In this document: one piece after another, positions 50,128 through 59,351 of the stretch
Position numbering within the stretch: the stretch's first letter is position 1
Layout: the number at the start of each line of letters is the position of its first letter
Source of the DNA: Oscillospiraceae bacterium
Lineage (GTDB): Bacteria; Bacillota; Clostridia; Oscillospirales; Ruminococcaceae
Reading direction: 5' to 3'
Assembly (NCBI GenBank): GCA_025757985.1
Contig: CP107210.1
Location: 806,001-870,000, forward strand
DNA length: 64,000 nt
Notes under the pieces: model-generated
The model's database searches: none
What the model saw: only the letters and a program-made list of their open reading frames with translations
Told to the model about the DNA's origin: nothing
Position numbers and translations under genes: made by a program

Positions 50128-51662
50128 GCTTTCGCCTCCCCTTGCTTCTTCGCGCCGGCCATATACAGACCCAACTCCTCGACAGTGGTCTTGCGCGGGT
50201 CAAACTCGCCCACGATCTCCCCCTCGTAAATCACGAGGATGCGATCAGACAGGTTCATGACCTCGTCCAGCTCCAGACTGACGAGCAGCACCGCACGGCC
50301 CTTGTCGCGCTCGGCCACGATCTGCTTGTGGATATACTCGATCGCGCCGACGTCAAGGCCGCGGGTGGGCTGCACGGCAACGAGCAGCTGCGGGTCCTTA
50401 TCGACCTCGCGGGCGATGATGGCCTTCTGCTGGTTGCCACCCGACATACTGCGGGCGATGGTGGCAGGCCCCTGACCACTGCGCACATCGTACTGCTTGA
50501 TGAGCCGCTCGGCATAGTCGAGGACGGCCCCTTTCTTAATAAAGCCGTGGTTCTGGAACTCCGGCTGCCAATAGCGCTGCAGGACCATATTGTCAGCCAG
50601 CGTATAGTCCAGCACCAGACCGTGCTTATGGCGATCCTCGGGAATATGGCTCATGCCGGCCTTGGAACGCTCACGGATGGGTGCATTCGTGATGTCCCTG
50701 CCCTCCAGCCTGATTGTGCCGCCGGTCGGCTTTTCGAGTCCCGTGATGCCGTAGATCAGCTCGCTCTGGCCGTTGCCGTCAATACCGGCGATGCAGACGA
50801 TCTCGCCCGCGCGGACATTGAAGCTGACGCCGCGCACGGCGTTATTCTTGTGTACCTTGCTGGGCACTACGAGGTTCTCCACCTCAAGAATCGGCTTGCC
50901 CGGCTCGCTGGGCTTTTTCTCAACGGCGAACTGCACATCGCGGCCGACCATCATCTTGGACAACTCTTCCTTGGTGGTGTCCTTGATGTCTACCGTACCG
51001 ATATACTTGCCCTTGCGCAGGACGCTGCAGCGGTCGGACACAGCCATGATCTCGTTCAGCTTATGGGTGATGAAAAGGATGCTCTTGCCCTCTGCCTTGA
51101 AGCCGCGCATGATCTCCATAAGCTCATCGATCTCCTGCGGGGTCAAAACAGCCGTAGGCTCATCGAAAATCAGAATTTCATTGTCGCGGTAAAGCATTTT
51201 CAGGATCTCGACACGCTGCTGCATGCCGACCGAAATATCGCTGACAAGCGCATCGGGATCGACCTTCAGGCCGTATTTTTCACTCAGCGCCATGACCTTT
51301 TTGCGGGCCTCGTCCCTCTGCAGGAAGCCGTGCTTTGTGTCCTCCACGCCGAGGATGATGTTATCCAGCACGGTGAAGCATTCCACCAGCTTAAAGTGCT
51401 GATGCACCATGCCGATGCCCAGCGCGTTGGCGTCATTCGGGTTGTTGATCTTGACCTCCTGCCCGTTTTTCTTGATAACACCCTTTTCCGGCTGGTACAG
51501 GCCGAACAGCACACTCATCAAGGTGGATTTACCGGCGCCGTTTTCGCCCAACAGGGCATGGATCTCGCCCTTGCGCAGCTGCAGGGTGATATCATCATTG
51601 GCTTTGATGCCGGGGAACTCCTTGGTGATGTGCAGCATTTCGATGACATAATTTTCTGTCAA
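50124..51662 (-). CDS. nupA: Nucleoside ABC importer ATPase, duplicated
   Basis: A 512-aa protein with two ABC domains. The first has GENGAGKST and IFDEPTAVL with signature ISVGMQQR. The second has MSGGNQQK and QPTRGLDVGAIEYIH and a degenerate Walker A (GIDGNGQSE). Matches NupA/YufO of nucleoside importers. The start is uncertain: TTG at 51662 has AAAGGGG 10 bases upstream and gives the typical TENYVIEMLHITKEFPGI; an ATG at 51638 lacks a ribosome site. Confidence 0.92.
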   Translation of the reverse strand: MTENYVIEMLHITKEFPGIKANDDITLQLRKGEIHALLGENGAGKSTLMSVLFGLYQPEKGVIKKNGQEVKINNPNDANALGIGMVHQHFKLVECFTVLDNIILGVEDTKHGFLQRDEARKKVMALSEKYGLKVDPDALVSDISVGMQQRVEILKMLYRDNEILIFDEPTAVLTPQEIDELMEIMRGFKAEGKSILFITHKLNEIMAVSDRCSVLRKGKYIGTVDIKDTTKEELSKMMVGRDVQFAVEKKPSEPGKPILEVENLVVPSKVHKNNAVRGVSFNVRAGEIVCIAGIDGNGQSELIYGITGLEKPTGGTIRLEGRDITNAPIRERSKAGMSHIPEDRHKHGLVLDYTLADNMVLQRYWQPEFQNHGFIKKGAVLDYAERLIKQYDVRSGQGPATIARSMSGGNQQKAIIAREVDKDPQLLVAVQPTRGLDVGAIEYIHKQIVAERDKGRAVLLVSLELDEVMNLSDRILVIYEGEIVGEFDPRKTTVEELGLYMAGAKKQGEAKA

Positions 51663-51828
51663 CCGTTGCACGCCCCTTTCGATGTGTACAGGCTTGTACA
51701 CAATTTAGTACTCTATATTATACAGAAAATTTCATTTTTGTACAAGAGATTTTGCACAAAAAGTTGTCACATTATGGTCATTCCATCCGCTTTGCCTGTC
51801 AAATCGCGGACAGCCCTGCCCTTATACG

Positions 51829-51863
51829 CAAAAACCGCCCCGTGCGGTAAGGCACGGGGCGGT
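51829..51863 (-). terminator. Attenuating terminator after the nupN lipoprotein gene
   Basis: Minus-strand ACCGCCCCGTGC (51863-51852), loop, GCACGGGGCGGT (51845-51834), then TTTTTGCG. It lies between the binding-protein gene and nupA and favours binding-protein expression. Confidence 0.9.
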
Positions 51864-51885
51864 CAAAAGTCACACTTTTAAGCTA

Positions 51886-53019
51886 TCAGCTCTGATAGTC
51901 AACGGTCACATTGGTGACAGCGGGGTGTACATCGACGTCAAAGCTGTCGTCAATGACCAGAGAGCCGTCCACGATGGCAGCATACATAGCGTCGTACTGC
52001 TCCTGCGTGAACTTGGTGAACTTGCTGGTAGACATCGGCAGGCCAACGCAGTTCTCGGCAGCGCCCAGAACGGCCTGCTTGCCGGCGTAGGCATCGGTAA
52101 ACTTCCAGCCGTTGTTCAGGGCATCGGTCAGGGCCTCGTTGACAGATTCGGCCAGGCCCTTCATGGCAGAGGTGACAACGGTGTCGAACCGGCCGGACTG
52201 GTCGACGTCAACGCCGATCATCTTGCCGCCGTTGGCCTGTGCAGCAGCATCGCAGCTCTCGCAGACGGGGCCGCCGCAGGCAAAGACGACCTCGGTACCC
52301 TCAGAGTACCAGCCATCCATCTTGTTCTTGACCTCATCGGTAGCAGCGAAGCCGCCGGAGTACCAGTACTTGATGTTGACATCCGTAGCACCGATCTCCT
52401 TGGCAGCAGCATCAGCGCCCTGCACGAAGCCGTAGCCGTAACGGATAACAGCGGGAACGGCCATGCCGCCCAGGAAGCCCAGCTCCTTGTAGCCATCGTA
52501 AACAGCGGCGTAGCCGGCCAGATAACCGGCCTGCTCTTCCTTATAGGTGATCAGCGCGGTGTTGGAGGTAGGCGCCTTGTCGCCCAGATCAGCGGTGGAA
52601 ACATCCAGCGCGAGGAACTGAACATCGGGGTACTTGGCCTGAGCCTCAGCGATAGAGGAACCGAACAGGTAGCCGGCAACAACGACGGCCTTAGCGCCAT
52701 CGTTGACAGCGTTGTCCATCTGCTCCAGACGAGCAGCGTCGGAGTCCTCGGTGGGGCGGTAGTAGTTGGCGTTCAGGCTGTTGGCACTGCAGAAGTCCTG
52801 CACGCCCTGCCAGGTGTACTGGTTAAAGGACTGGTCATCAATGTTGCCTACATCGGTAACGAAAGCAACATCGGTCTTGCTGCCGGAAGTGGAAGCAGCG
52901 GCCTCAGAGGTAGCCTCCGTCGTGGTGCTGGCCGTGGAGCTTGCGGGGGTAGAACCGCCGCAGGCAGCCAGAGAGAGCGCCATGCTGGCAGCCATTACAA
53001 AAGCGAGAAACTTTTTCAT
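51886..53019 (-). CDS. nupN: BMP-family nucleoside-binding lipoprotein
   Basis: A 377-aa lipoprotein (lipobox LAAC, Cys20) with an S/T-rich linker and a BMP (PnrA) fold: VAFVTDVGNIDDQSFNQYTWQGVQDF, YLAGYAAVYDGYKELGFLGG, VFACGGPVCESCDAAAQANG and VGVDVDQSGRF. BMP proteins bind nucleosides. First gene of the nup operon. AAGGAGATTAAAACC precedes the ATG. Confidence 0.94.
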   Translation of the reverse strand: MKKFLAFVMAASMALSLAACGGSTPASSTASTTTEATSEAAASTSGSKTDVAFVTDVGNIDDQSFNQYTWQGVQDFCSANSLNANYYRPTEDSDAARLEQMDNAVNDGAKAVVVAGYLFGSSIAEAQAKYPDVQFLALDVSTADLGDKAPTSNTALITYKEEQAGYLAGYAAVYDGYKELGFLGGMAVPAVIRYGYGFVQGADAAAKEIGATDVNIKYWYSGGFAATDEVKNKMDGWYSEGTEVVFACGGPVCESCDAAAQANGGKMIGVDVDQSGRFDTVVTSAMKGLAESVNEALTDALNNGWKFTDAYAGKQAVLGAAENCVGLPMSTSKFTKFTQEQYDAMYAAIVDGSLVIDDSFDVDVHPAVTNVTVDYQS

Positions 53020-53053
53020 GGTTTTAATCTCCTTAGGTTGATTTTCAGTTGTC

Positions 53054-53074
53054 CGGCAGGGCGGTTCCCTGCCG
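53054..53074 (-). other. Leader hairpin at the 5' end of the nup mRNA
   Basis: Arms CGGCAGGG (53054-53061) and CCCTGCCG (53067-53074). It begins within a few bases of the predicted transcription start and should stabilise the 5' end of the message. No riboswitch motif was recognised. Confidence 0.55.
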
Positions 53075-53084
53075 TAATAAGTTC

Positions 53085-53113
53085 AGTATACCGCATTTGG
53101 GGCGGTTATTCAA
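53085..53113 (-). promoter_or_regulatory. Candidate nup operon promoter
   Basis: Minus-strand TTGAAT (53113-53108), 17-bp spacer, TATACT (53090-53085). It lies about 65 bases before the nupN ATG. Confidence 0.7.
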
Positions 53114-53171
53114 TGACAAAACGCTAAACAAATCATTACAAAAGCATAACAAAGCCGCTGTGCGGGCTGTG

Positions 53172-54335
53172 TCAGCGCAGGCGGGTCAGTGTGACATTGG
53201 GGGTGTCGGGCAGCGTGTCAAGGTCGGAGTAGGTATCCACCCGCAGCGCGCTGGTGCGCAGCTTTTCATACAGCTTGCGGTAGCTTTCCTGACTGAAGTT
53301 GTCCAGCCGCCACTGGCTGCCGGCCTGCAGCGCCACCTCGCCGTTGGTAAAGCCGGTCTTCTCGGTCTGGCCGGCGCTCTGGGCATCCCAGGTGCCCTGC
53401 ACAAAGAAGGTGTACAGCTCGCGCTGCACCGCCGCATTGTAGCATTTAACGGCGCTGGCAAGGATACGGTCACCCTGATCGGTGCGGTCGCAGTCTGTCG
53501 TGATTGCCTTGGCACCGGTCTGGTTGACAGCGTTGGCAACGCCTGTATAGAGGTCACCGCCGCTGACCATGATCAGCGTTGTTCCGTTATTATACCAGTC
53601 GATCATCCGCTGGGTGATGGCATCGTTGACTGTATCCGTGTCGGCGAACCATGTCTGCAGGCTCACGCGCTCACCCTGCTGCTCGGCAGCGGCCTCTGCG
53701 CCCTGCAAAAAGCCGGTGGCGTAGCGCACAATACCGGGGACCTCCCGCGTACCGACAAAGCCCAGCGCGGTATACCCTTCGGTCACAGCGGCATAGCCCG
53801 CAAGATAGCCCGCCTGCTCCTCCTGAAAGAGAACACAGTGGACCAGATTGGCCGTTTTGTAGGCGCTGTAGTCGTCATTATGGGGCTCATCGTCAAACAG
53901 CAGGTAATGCACATCCGGGTAGTTTTCCTGAATGCGGTAGAGCGCCTGACCCATGACCTCGCCGCGGCAGACCACAAGCTTTGCGCCGCTCTCGGCCGCA
54001 GCGCGCAGGGCAGCCTCGGCATCATCGGCGGTGCTGCCCGCCGCCGTCTGGCTTACGGCCGTGTAATGGTAGGTATTGGCAAAGGTCTGTACGCCCTGCC
54101 ACAGCATGGCATCCTCGCCGCTGTCCGTGCCGCCGGGGCCGGTCACCAGCGCGATGGTCTGCCCGCCCGGCAGCACCTGTGTCGGGTCCTCCGGCTCATA
54201 GACAAAGGTGGCGTCATCGGTCGGGGCGGTCACGACATGCACCACCTGTGCTTCGGCGATGGCTTCTCTGCCCTTGCAGGCAGTCAGGCCTGCCAGCAGG
54301 GTCAGCGTCAGGAACAATGCTAAGAACTTCTTCAT
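53172..54335 (-). CDS. Second BMP-family lipoprotein
   Basis: A 387-aa lipoprotein (lipobox LTAC, Cys20) with a divergent BMP fold: IALVTGPGGTDSGEDAMLWQGVQTF, EEQAGYLAGYAAVTEGYTALGFVG, TTLIMVSGGDLYTGVANAVNQTGAKAITTDCDRT. It lacks a transporter of its own and follows deoD and cdd. It may feed the NupA-NupPQ transporter with other nucleosides or serve as a sensor. AGGAG lies about 14 bases before the ATG, slightly far. Confidence 0.88.
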   Translation of the reverse strand: MKKFLALFLTLTLLAGLTACKGREAIAEAQVVHVVTAPTDDATFVYEPEDPTQVLPGGQTIALVTGPGGTDSGEDAMLWQGVQTFANTYHYTAVSQTAAGSTADDAEAALRAAAESGAKLVVCRGEVMGQALYRIQENYPDVHYLLFDDEPHNDDYSAYKTANLVHCVLFQEEQAGYLAGYAAVTEGYTALGFVGTREVPGIVRYATGFLQGAEAAAEQQGERVSLQTWFADTDTVNDAITQRMIDWYNNGTTLIMVSGGDLYTGVANAVNQTGAKAITTDCDRTDQGDRILASAVKCYNAAVQRELYTFFVQGTWDAQSAGQTEKTGFTNGEVALQAGSQWRLDNFSQESYRKLYEKLRTSALRVDTYSDLDTLPDTPNVTLTRLR

Positions 54336-54399
54336 GGGTACGGGAAAATCTCCTTGGTATTCGTTTCTTTGCAGGGGCATGGTTTCCCTGCTTTTGGGG

Positions 54400-54819
54400 T
54401 CATTCCAGATTGGCCGGGCCAAAGCCGTAGGGCAGCAGCTCTCCGAGGGTCGTCACGATGTAATCCTCCTCGCTTTTGGCCATGATTACAGTCAGCCCCG
54501 GGCCGCCGAACTCATAGAGTGCCTGACGGCAGACGCCGCAGGGGCCGGTGACAAGGGTGTTCTTCTCCCCCGCCTTGCTGCCCACAATGGCGATAGCGTC
54601 AAACTCGCGCACACCCTCGCTGACGGCCTTGAACAGCGCCGTGCGCTCGGCGCAGTTCGTAGCGGTATAGCCTGCATTCTCGATGTTGCAGCCCTTGAAC
54701 ACACGGCCGTCCTTGGCCCGCAGTGCCGCCCCCACATGGAAGCGGGAATACGGCGCATAGGCAAACCCCTGCCCTTCAAACGCAGCACGGATCAGGGTCC
54801 GGATCTCAGCTTTTTCCAT
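54400..54819 (-). CDS. cdd: Cytidine deaminase
   Basis: A 139-aa tetrameric-type CDA: FHVGAALRAKDGRVFKGCNIENAGYTATNCAERTALF region with the C-A-E zinc/proton-shuttle triad, and GPCGVCRQAL with the other two zinc cysteines. Converts cytidine and deoxycytidine to uridine forms. Three bases after deoD; feeds pdp. Confidence 0.96.
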   Translation of the reverse strand: MEKAEIRTLIRAAFEGQGFAYAPYSRFHVGAALRAKDGRVFKGCNIENAGYTATNCAERTALFKAVSEGVREFDAIAIVGSKAGEKNTLVTGPCGVCRQALYEFGGPGLTVIMAKSEEDYIVTTLGELLPYGFGPANLE

Positions 54820-54821
54820 GC

Positions 54822-55553
54822 TTACTTCTCCAAAAAGGCATCCACGCCGAGCGCGACCTGCATCATGGCAGTAAAGCTGGTCTGGCGCTGCTCGGCGGTC
54901 GTGATTTCCGGCGAGACAAAGCTGTCCGAGATGGTCAGCAGGCAGGCTGCCCGCTTGCCCAGCACCTTTGCATTGTGGAAAAGGGCGAAGCTCTCCATCT
55001 CAACAGCCAGACAGCCCTTTTCATCGCGCAGGCGCTCCCAGTAGGTCGGTCTGGCGTCGCTGGGCTGGCGGTAGAACACATCGGAGGAATGGATATTGCC
55101 CTCGATCAGGGGGACACCTGCCGCGGCAGCGCTGCGGCGCAGGGCGTTGTTCAACTCGGCGCTGGGGGTCTGGATGTTGTCTGTGTCGCCGCTCTGGGTC
55201 ACAGCATAGTTGCTCTCGGAATACGCGCCGGTGGCCAGCACGACATCAAACAGCTTTGCCTTGTCGGTATACGAGCCGGCAGAGCCGATGCGGATGATGT
55301 TCTCCACACCGTACTGACTGTACAGCTCATAGGAATAGATACCGATGGACGGCATGCCCATGCCGCTGCCCATAACGCTGATGGGGCAGCCCTGATAGCT
55401 GCCGGTGTAGCCGAGCATACCGCGTACATCGGTGACGAGGCGGACATCCTCCAGAAAGGTTTCCGCGATGAACTTTGCGCGCAGCGGATCGCCGGGCATC
55501 AGAACGGTCTTGGCGAAATCGCCCTTTTCCGCGCGGTTATGAGGGGTAGACAT
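54822..55553 (-). CDS. deoD: Purine-nucleoside phosphorylase, DeoD type
   Basis: A 243-aa hexameric PNP: MPGDPLRAKFIAETFLEDV, GSGMGMPSIGIYSYEL, RIGSAGSY, AVEMESFALF and the TISDSF loop with the catalytic Asp. Splits purine nucleosides. AAAGGAGTGTGC precedes ATG at 55553. Head of the deoD-cdd-lipoprotein operon. Confidence 0.96.
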   Translation of the reverse strand: MSTPHNRAEKGDFAKTVLMPGDPLRAKFIAETFLEDVRLVTDVRGMLGYTGSYQGCPISVMGSGMGMPSIGIYSYELYSQYGVENIIRIGSAGSYTDKAKLFDVVLATGAYSESNYAVTQSGDTDNIQTPSAELNNALRRSAAAAGVPLIEGNIHSSDVFYRQPSDARPTYWERLRDEKGCLAVEMESFALFHNAKVLGKRAACLLTISDSFVSPEITTAEQRQTSFTAMMQVALGVDAFLEK

Positions 55554-55591
55554 AAAAGCACACTCCTTTATTTTGTGATATTGGTAGATAT

Positions 55592-55600
55592 AGTATACCA
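55592..55600 (-). promoter_or_regulatory. Extended -10 promoter element for deoD
   Basis: Minus-strand TGGTATACT is an extended -10 (TGn plus TATACT). A TTTACC 19 bases further up (55622-55617) is a poor -35. The gap to the divergent radical SAM gene is only about 105 bp. Confidence 0.5.
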
Positions 55601-55658
55601 CACTTTCCCGGTTTGTGGTAAACTTATAGAAAAGTTTTTTGTGAAAGAGGTTTTTGCC

Positions 55659-56573
55659 ATGCAGCTGCCGCACCACTGTACCCTTTGCCCCCGGGCCTGC
55701 GGGGCCGACCGCGCCGCAGGGCAGCGGGGCTTCTGCGGGGCCGATGATACCCTGCGGGTGGCACGCGCCGCCCTGCACCACTGGGAGGAGCCCTGCCTGA
55801 GCGGCGACCCCGATGCCGCCACCGGGAGCGGCACGGTGTTTTTCAGCGGCTGCACCCTGCGGTGCTGCTACTGCCAGAACTACCCCATCAGTCAGGGTGA
55901 GGTGGGCAAGGCGATCACCGCCGAGCGGCTGGCCGATATTTTTATGCAGCTGCAAAACGGCGGCGCCAAAAATCTGAATCTGGTCACGGCGTCCCACTAT
56001 CTGCCCTGGGTGACAGAGGCACTGGATGCTGCCAGAGCGGCGGGCTTTGCCCTGCCTGTTGTCTACAACACCGGCGGCTACGAAACCGTTGAGGCTGTCC
56101 GCGCACTGGCCGGGTATGTGGACATCTGGCTTACCGACTATAAGTATTGCGACAGCACGCTGGCGGCGCAGCTTTCCTGCGCGCAGGATTACCCCGCCGT
56201 GGCAGATGCCGCCCTGCGCGAGATGCTTGTGCAGACCGGCGCGCCGATCTATGATGCAGACGGCTACCTGCAGCGGGGCGTCATCGTGCGGCATCTGGCC
56301 CTGCCCGGCCATGTAGCGGACAGCCGCGCGGTGCTGCAGCGGCTGGCAGCGCTGCGGGCAGAGACCGGTGTGGAATTTATCCCGAGCCTGATGAGCCAGT
56401 TCACACCTTTTTATAAGGCGGCCGAGCACGGCTTAGGGCGGCGCATCACGACCTATGAGTACCGGCAAGTCATTGATGAGGCCGTCCGGCTGGGGCTGAC
56501 CGATGGCTACATGCAGGAAAAGAGCAGCGCCCGGGAGGAGTACACCCCGCCGTTTGATCTGGAAGGGGTATAG
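55659..56573 (+). CDS. PflX-like radical SAM protein (COG1313 type)
   Basis: A 304-aa radical SAM protein. The cluster motif is SGCTLRCCYC (Cys65, Cys69, Cys72), preceded by an N-terminal CTLCPRACGADR...GFCG cysteine set typical of the PflX group. Later GVIVRHLALPGHVADSRAVLQRL and FIPSLMSQFTPFYKA match that family. It resembles pyruvate formate-lyase activating enzyme but no glycyl-radical enzyme is beside it, so its substrate is unknown. AGAGG lies 9 bases before the ATG. Confidence 0.88.
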   Translation: MQLPHHCTLCPRACGADRAAGQRGFCGADDTLRVARAALHHWEEPCLSGDPDAATGSGTVFFSGCTLRCCYCQNYPISQGEVGKAITAERLADIFMQLQNGGAKNLNLVTASHYLPWVTEALDAARAAGFALPVVYNTGGYETVEAVRALAGYVDIWLTDYKYCDSTLAAQLSCAQDYPAVADAALREMLVQTGAPIYDADGYLQRGVIVRHLALPGHVADSRAVLQRLAALRAETGVEFIPSLMSQFTPFYKAAEHGLGRRITTYEYRQVIDEAVRLGLTDGYMQEKSSAREEYTPPFDLEGV

Positions 56574-56581
56574 GACTCATC

Positions 56582-58459
56582 ATGATCGTATCCGTTTGCT
56601 ATCTGCTCCTGTTTCTCTTTGTCGGTCTGCTGCTGGCGCGCCGGGCCGTGCCGGACGCAGACAGCGCCGTCCTCCTTCCGCTGGGGTGCGGGCTTGGGGT
56701 ATCCCTGCTGGCGGTGCTGCCCGCCCTGTTTGCCCTGCCGTTCGGCTTTACCCTGTCGGCCGCCGGGCTGGCGGGTGCCGCTGCAGCGGTGCTGGGCGGG
56801 GTGCTGCTGCGGTGCGGCACACGGCTGCATGGGACCGCGAAGGACCCCGACTGCGGGGCAAGCTGGGCCTGCCTGCTGCCGGTGGCCGCCGTGACGCTGT
56901 TTCTGCTGCACACCCATGTGCTGCACATGGTAAACGGCACCCTCCACACCGGGCAGAGCTGCTACGGCGATATGCCGATGCATCTGGGGTTCATCCGCTA
57001 TATTGCGCAGAGCGGTGAATTTCCGCCGCGCTATCCCCTGTTGGGCGGCGCACACCGGTTTGGCTACCCGTTCCTCTGCGAAACGGTCTCCAGTGTCTTT
57101 CTTCTGCTGGGGACGGATCTGCGCACCGCCTACCTGCTGCCGATGCTGCCCGCCTTTCTCTCGGTGTACGGCATGTTCTGGCAGCTGGCCCGCCGCGTGA
57201 CGGGCAGCGTTGCCAAAGCAAGCCTTGCATTCTATCTGTTTTTTATGGGCAGTGGGTTTGGGTTTGTGTATTTTCTCGGCTCCGCCGCGGATTTTGCGGG
57301 CATCTTCACCGGTTTTTACACAACACCGACCAATTTTGTTGAGAAGAACATCGTCTGGGTCAACCCCATCGCAGATCTGCTGATTCCGCAGCGCGCCACC
57401 CTCTTTGGCTGGTGCGTGCTGCTGCCCGCCCTGTATCTGCTGTGGCGGTTCTGCTATGAGGGCGAACGCCGCCTCTGGCTTTGGCTGGCTTTGCTGGTGC
57501 TGCCTCTGCCGCTTTTGCACACGCACAGCGCACTGGCGCTGGTGCTGCTCTGTCTGGTGAGCGGGCTTTACACATTAACACAGGGCGCACGCAAAGAGAC
57601 GCTGCTGCCTTGGCTGGGGCTGGCCGCCGTCTGCGGCGCGGCATGGCTTTTCCAGATGCTGCCGACCGTGCTGGCGCAAAGTCTGGACGGTCAGCAGATG
57701 CTGCGGCTGCACTTCAACTGGATCAACGGCCGGAATGACGGCACCCTGAAGGACAGCTATCTCTGGTTCTACATCAAAAACATCGGCCTTGTGTATCTTC
57801 TGTTGATTCCGGCGTTTGTACATGCCAAACCAAAGCAGCGGTGGCTGTACGGCGGCGGGCTGGCGATTTTAACGCTGGCGGAGCTCGTTGTATTCCAGCC
57901 CAACAATTATGACAACAACAAGCTGCTGTATGTCTGGCATATGCTGGGATGTGTTCTGGCCGCCCAGCTGCTGGCCGACCTGTTTGCAAAGGTGCGCGCC
58001 CTGCCCTGGCGGACGCTGGGGCTGGCGGCCTGCTGCTTTGCGGCGATGTTCGGCAGCGTGCTGACCCTTGGGCGGGAGGCGCTGAGCGACTATCAGCAGT
58101 GGAGCGCCGATGACATTGCACTGGCAGCGTATATTGACGAAAACACCGAGAGCGATGCGCTGTTTTTGACCAGCGACAGCCACCTGACGCCGGTGTTTGC
58201 ACTGGCGGGGCGGCAGATCCTGTGCGGGTCGGGCAGCTATGTCTACTACCACGGCATGGACTACGCCGATGAATACAATGCCATGCGCACCCTGTATGAA
58301 ACGCCCGACACTGTCACCCTGCAGATCTGGGGCGTACAGTACGCCGTGTTCGATTCCTCCGTCTACAGCCGCTTTGCCGATGCCAACGAGGAATGGTATG
58401 CGCAGCGGTACCCCCTGTTGTACGAAAACGGCAGCTGCCGGGTGTATAAGATTCACTAA
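56582..58459 (+). CDS. Large polytopic membrane protein, possibly GT-C type
   Basis: A 625-aa protein with 11-13 hydrophobic segments. An early extracytoplasmic loop has SCYGDMPMHLGFIRYIAQSGEFPPRYPLLGG, which resembles the acidic first loop of GT-C glycosyltransferases (Asp in YGDMPMH). The last about 90 residues are soluble (TESDALFLTSDSHLTPVFALAGRQILCGSGSYVYYHG). Substrate unknown. Second such protein in the window (see 13.7 kb), though the two do not look closely related. Confidence 0.62.
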   Translation: MIVSVCYLLLFLFVGLLLARRAVPDADSAVLLPLGCGLGVSLLAVLPALFALPFGFTLSAAGLAGAAAAVLGGVLLRCGTRLHGTAKDPDCGASWACLLPVAAVTLFLLHTHVLHMVNGTLHTGQSCYGDMPMHLGFIRYIAQSGEFPPRYPLLGGAHRFGYPFLCETVSSVFLLLGTDLRTAYLLPMLPAFLSVYGMFWQLARRVTGSVAKASLAFYLFFMGSGFGFVYFLGSAADFAGIFTGFYTTPTNFVEKNIVWVNPIADLLIPQRATLFGWCVLLPALYLLWRFCYEGERRLWLWLALLVLPLPLLHTHSALALVLLCLVSGLYTLTQGARKETLLPWLGLAAVCGAAWLFQMLPTVLAQSLDGQQMLRLHFNWINGRNDGTLKDSYLWFYIKNIGLVYLLLIPAFVHAKPKQRWLYGGGLAILTLAELVVFQPNNYDNNKLLYVWHMLGCVLAAQLLADLFAKVRALPWRTLGLAACCFAAMFGSVLTLGREALSDYQQWSADDIALAAYIDENTESDALFLTSDSHLTPVFALAGRQILCGSGSYVYYHGMDYADEYNAMRTLYETPDTVTLQIWGVQYAVFDSSVYSRFADANEEWYAQRYPLLYENGSCRVYKIH

Positions 58460-58553
58460 GACCCTTCTATTTTATAGCCCATCTTTTTCCGGCATATCGG
58501 CGCACTTTTTCACATAGGATTTGACAGAAAATTCTATGCGAGGAGGTCAGGCT

Positions 58554-58829
58554 ATGAAAGGCGACCCTGAGGAGCGCGCTGCTGCGGTGGGGCGGTATAT
58601 TGTGCAGAGCGGCGCGACCGTGCGGGCGGCGGCAGCCGTGTTCGGCGTAAGCAAATCCACGATCTGGAAGGACCAGCACCGCCTGCGCCGCCAGAATCCC
58701 GGCCTTTGGGCCGAGGTACAGGCTGTTGTGCAGAAAAACAAGGCCGAGCGGCATCTGCGCGGCGGCGAGGCCACACGGCGCAAATATTTGCAGACAGCAT
58801 CTTGCGCGGCGCACCACAGCACAGTATAA
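58554..58829 (+). CDS. spoIIID: Sporulation transcription factor SpoIIID
   Basis: A 91-aa HTH protein: VGRYIVQSGATVRAAAAVFGVSKSTIWKDQHRL is the recognition motif and the C-terminal RHLRGGEATRRKYL tail, the second DNA-contact element, is intact. SpoIIID tunes mother-cell genes after sigma-E. AGGAGGTCAGGCT precedes the ATG. Confidence 0.93.
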   Translation: MKGDPEERAAAVGRYIVQSGATVRAAAAVFGVSKSTIWKDQHRLRRQNPGLWAEVQAVVQKNKAERHLRGGEATRRKYLQTASCAAHHSTV

Positions 58830-58858
58830 TAGAATAAAGAATAAAGGACGGTGCATCT

Positions 58859-59338
58859 ATGAAACGGCAGGACTACATCAGCTGGGACGAGTATTTTATG
58901 GGCATTGCTCTGCTTTCCGCCATGCGGTCAAAGGACAACAACAGTCAGGTCGGGGCCTGCATCGTCAGCCCGGAGAACAAGATCCTGTCACTGGGTTACA
59001 ACGGCATGCCCATCGGCTGCAATGACGATGATATGCCCTGGGAGCGCGAGGGCGATGACCTTGAGACAAAATACATGTATGTCTGCCACTCGGAGCTGAA
59101 CGCCATTCTGAACAGCCCCAACCACGACCTGCGCGGCTCCCGGATGTATGTGACGCTCTTTCCCTGCAATGAGTGCGCCAAGGCGATCATCCAGAGCGGC
59201 ATCAAGGAGCTGATCTACCTTTCGGACAAATATCACGACACCCACGCCTGTGTGGCCAGCCGCCGCATGTTCAAGATGACCGGCGTTATGTGCCGGGCCT
59301 ACCAGCCCACCGGGCGCGAGATCAAACTGGATGTATAA
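58859..59338 (+). CDS. dCMP/deoxycytidylate deaminase (ComEB-like)
   Basis: A 159-aa zinc deaminase: VCHSELNAIL (H-x-E) and LFPCNECAKAI (PCxxC) make the metal site, with SKDNNSQVGACIVS and GYNGMPIGC upstream. It makes dUMP from dCMP for thymidylate synthesis. AAAGGACGGTGCATCT precedes the ATG; udk follows after 13 bases. Confidence 0.94.
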   Translation: MKRQDYISWDEYFMGIALLSAMRSKDNNSQVGACIVSPENKILSLGYNGMPIGCNDDDMPWEREGDDLETKYMYVCHSELNAILNSPNHDLRGSRMYVTLFPCNECAKAIIQSGIKELIYLSDKYHDTHACVASRRMFKMTGVMCRAYQPTGREIKLDV

Positions 59339-59351
59339 GGAGCAGCAGCTT

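Noticed and set aside
53041..53113. Purine riboswitch upstream of the nucleoside operon
   Set aside because: The leader is only about 60 bases and holds a single hairpin. The conserved purine-aptamer junction and loops are absent.
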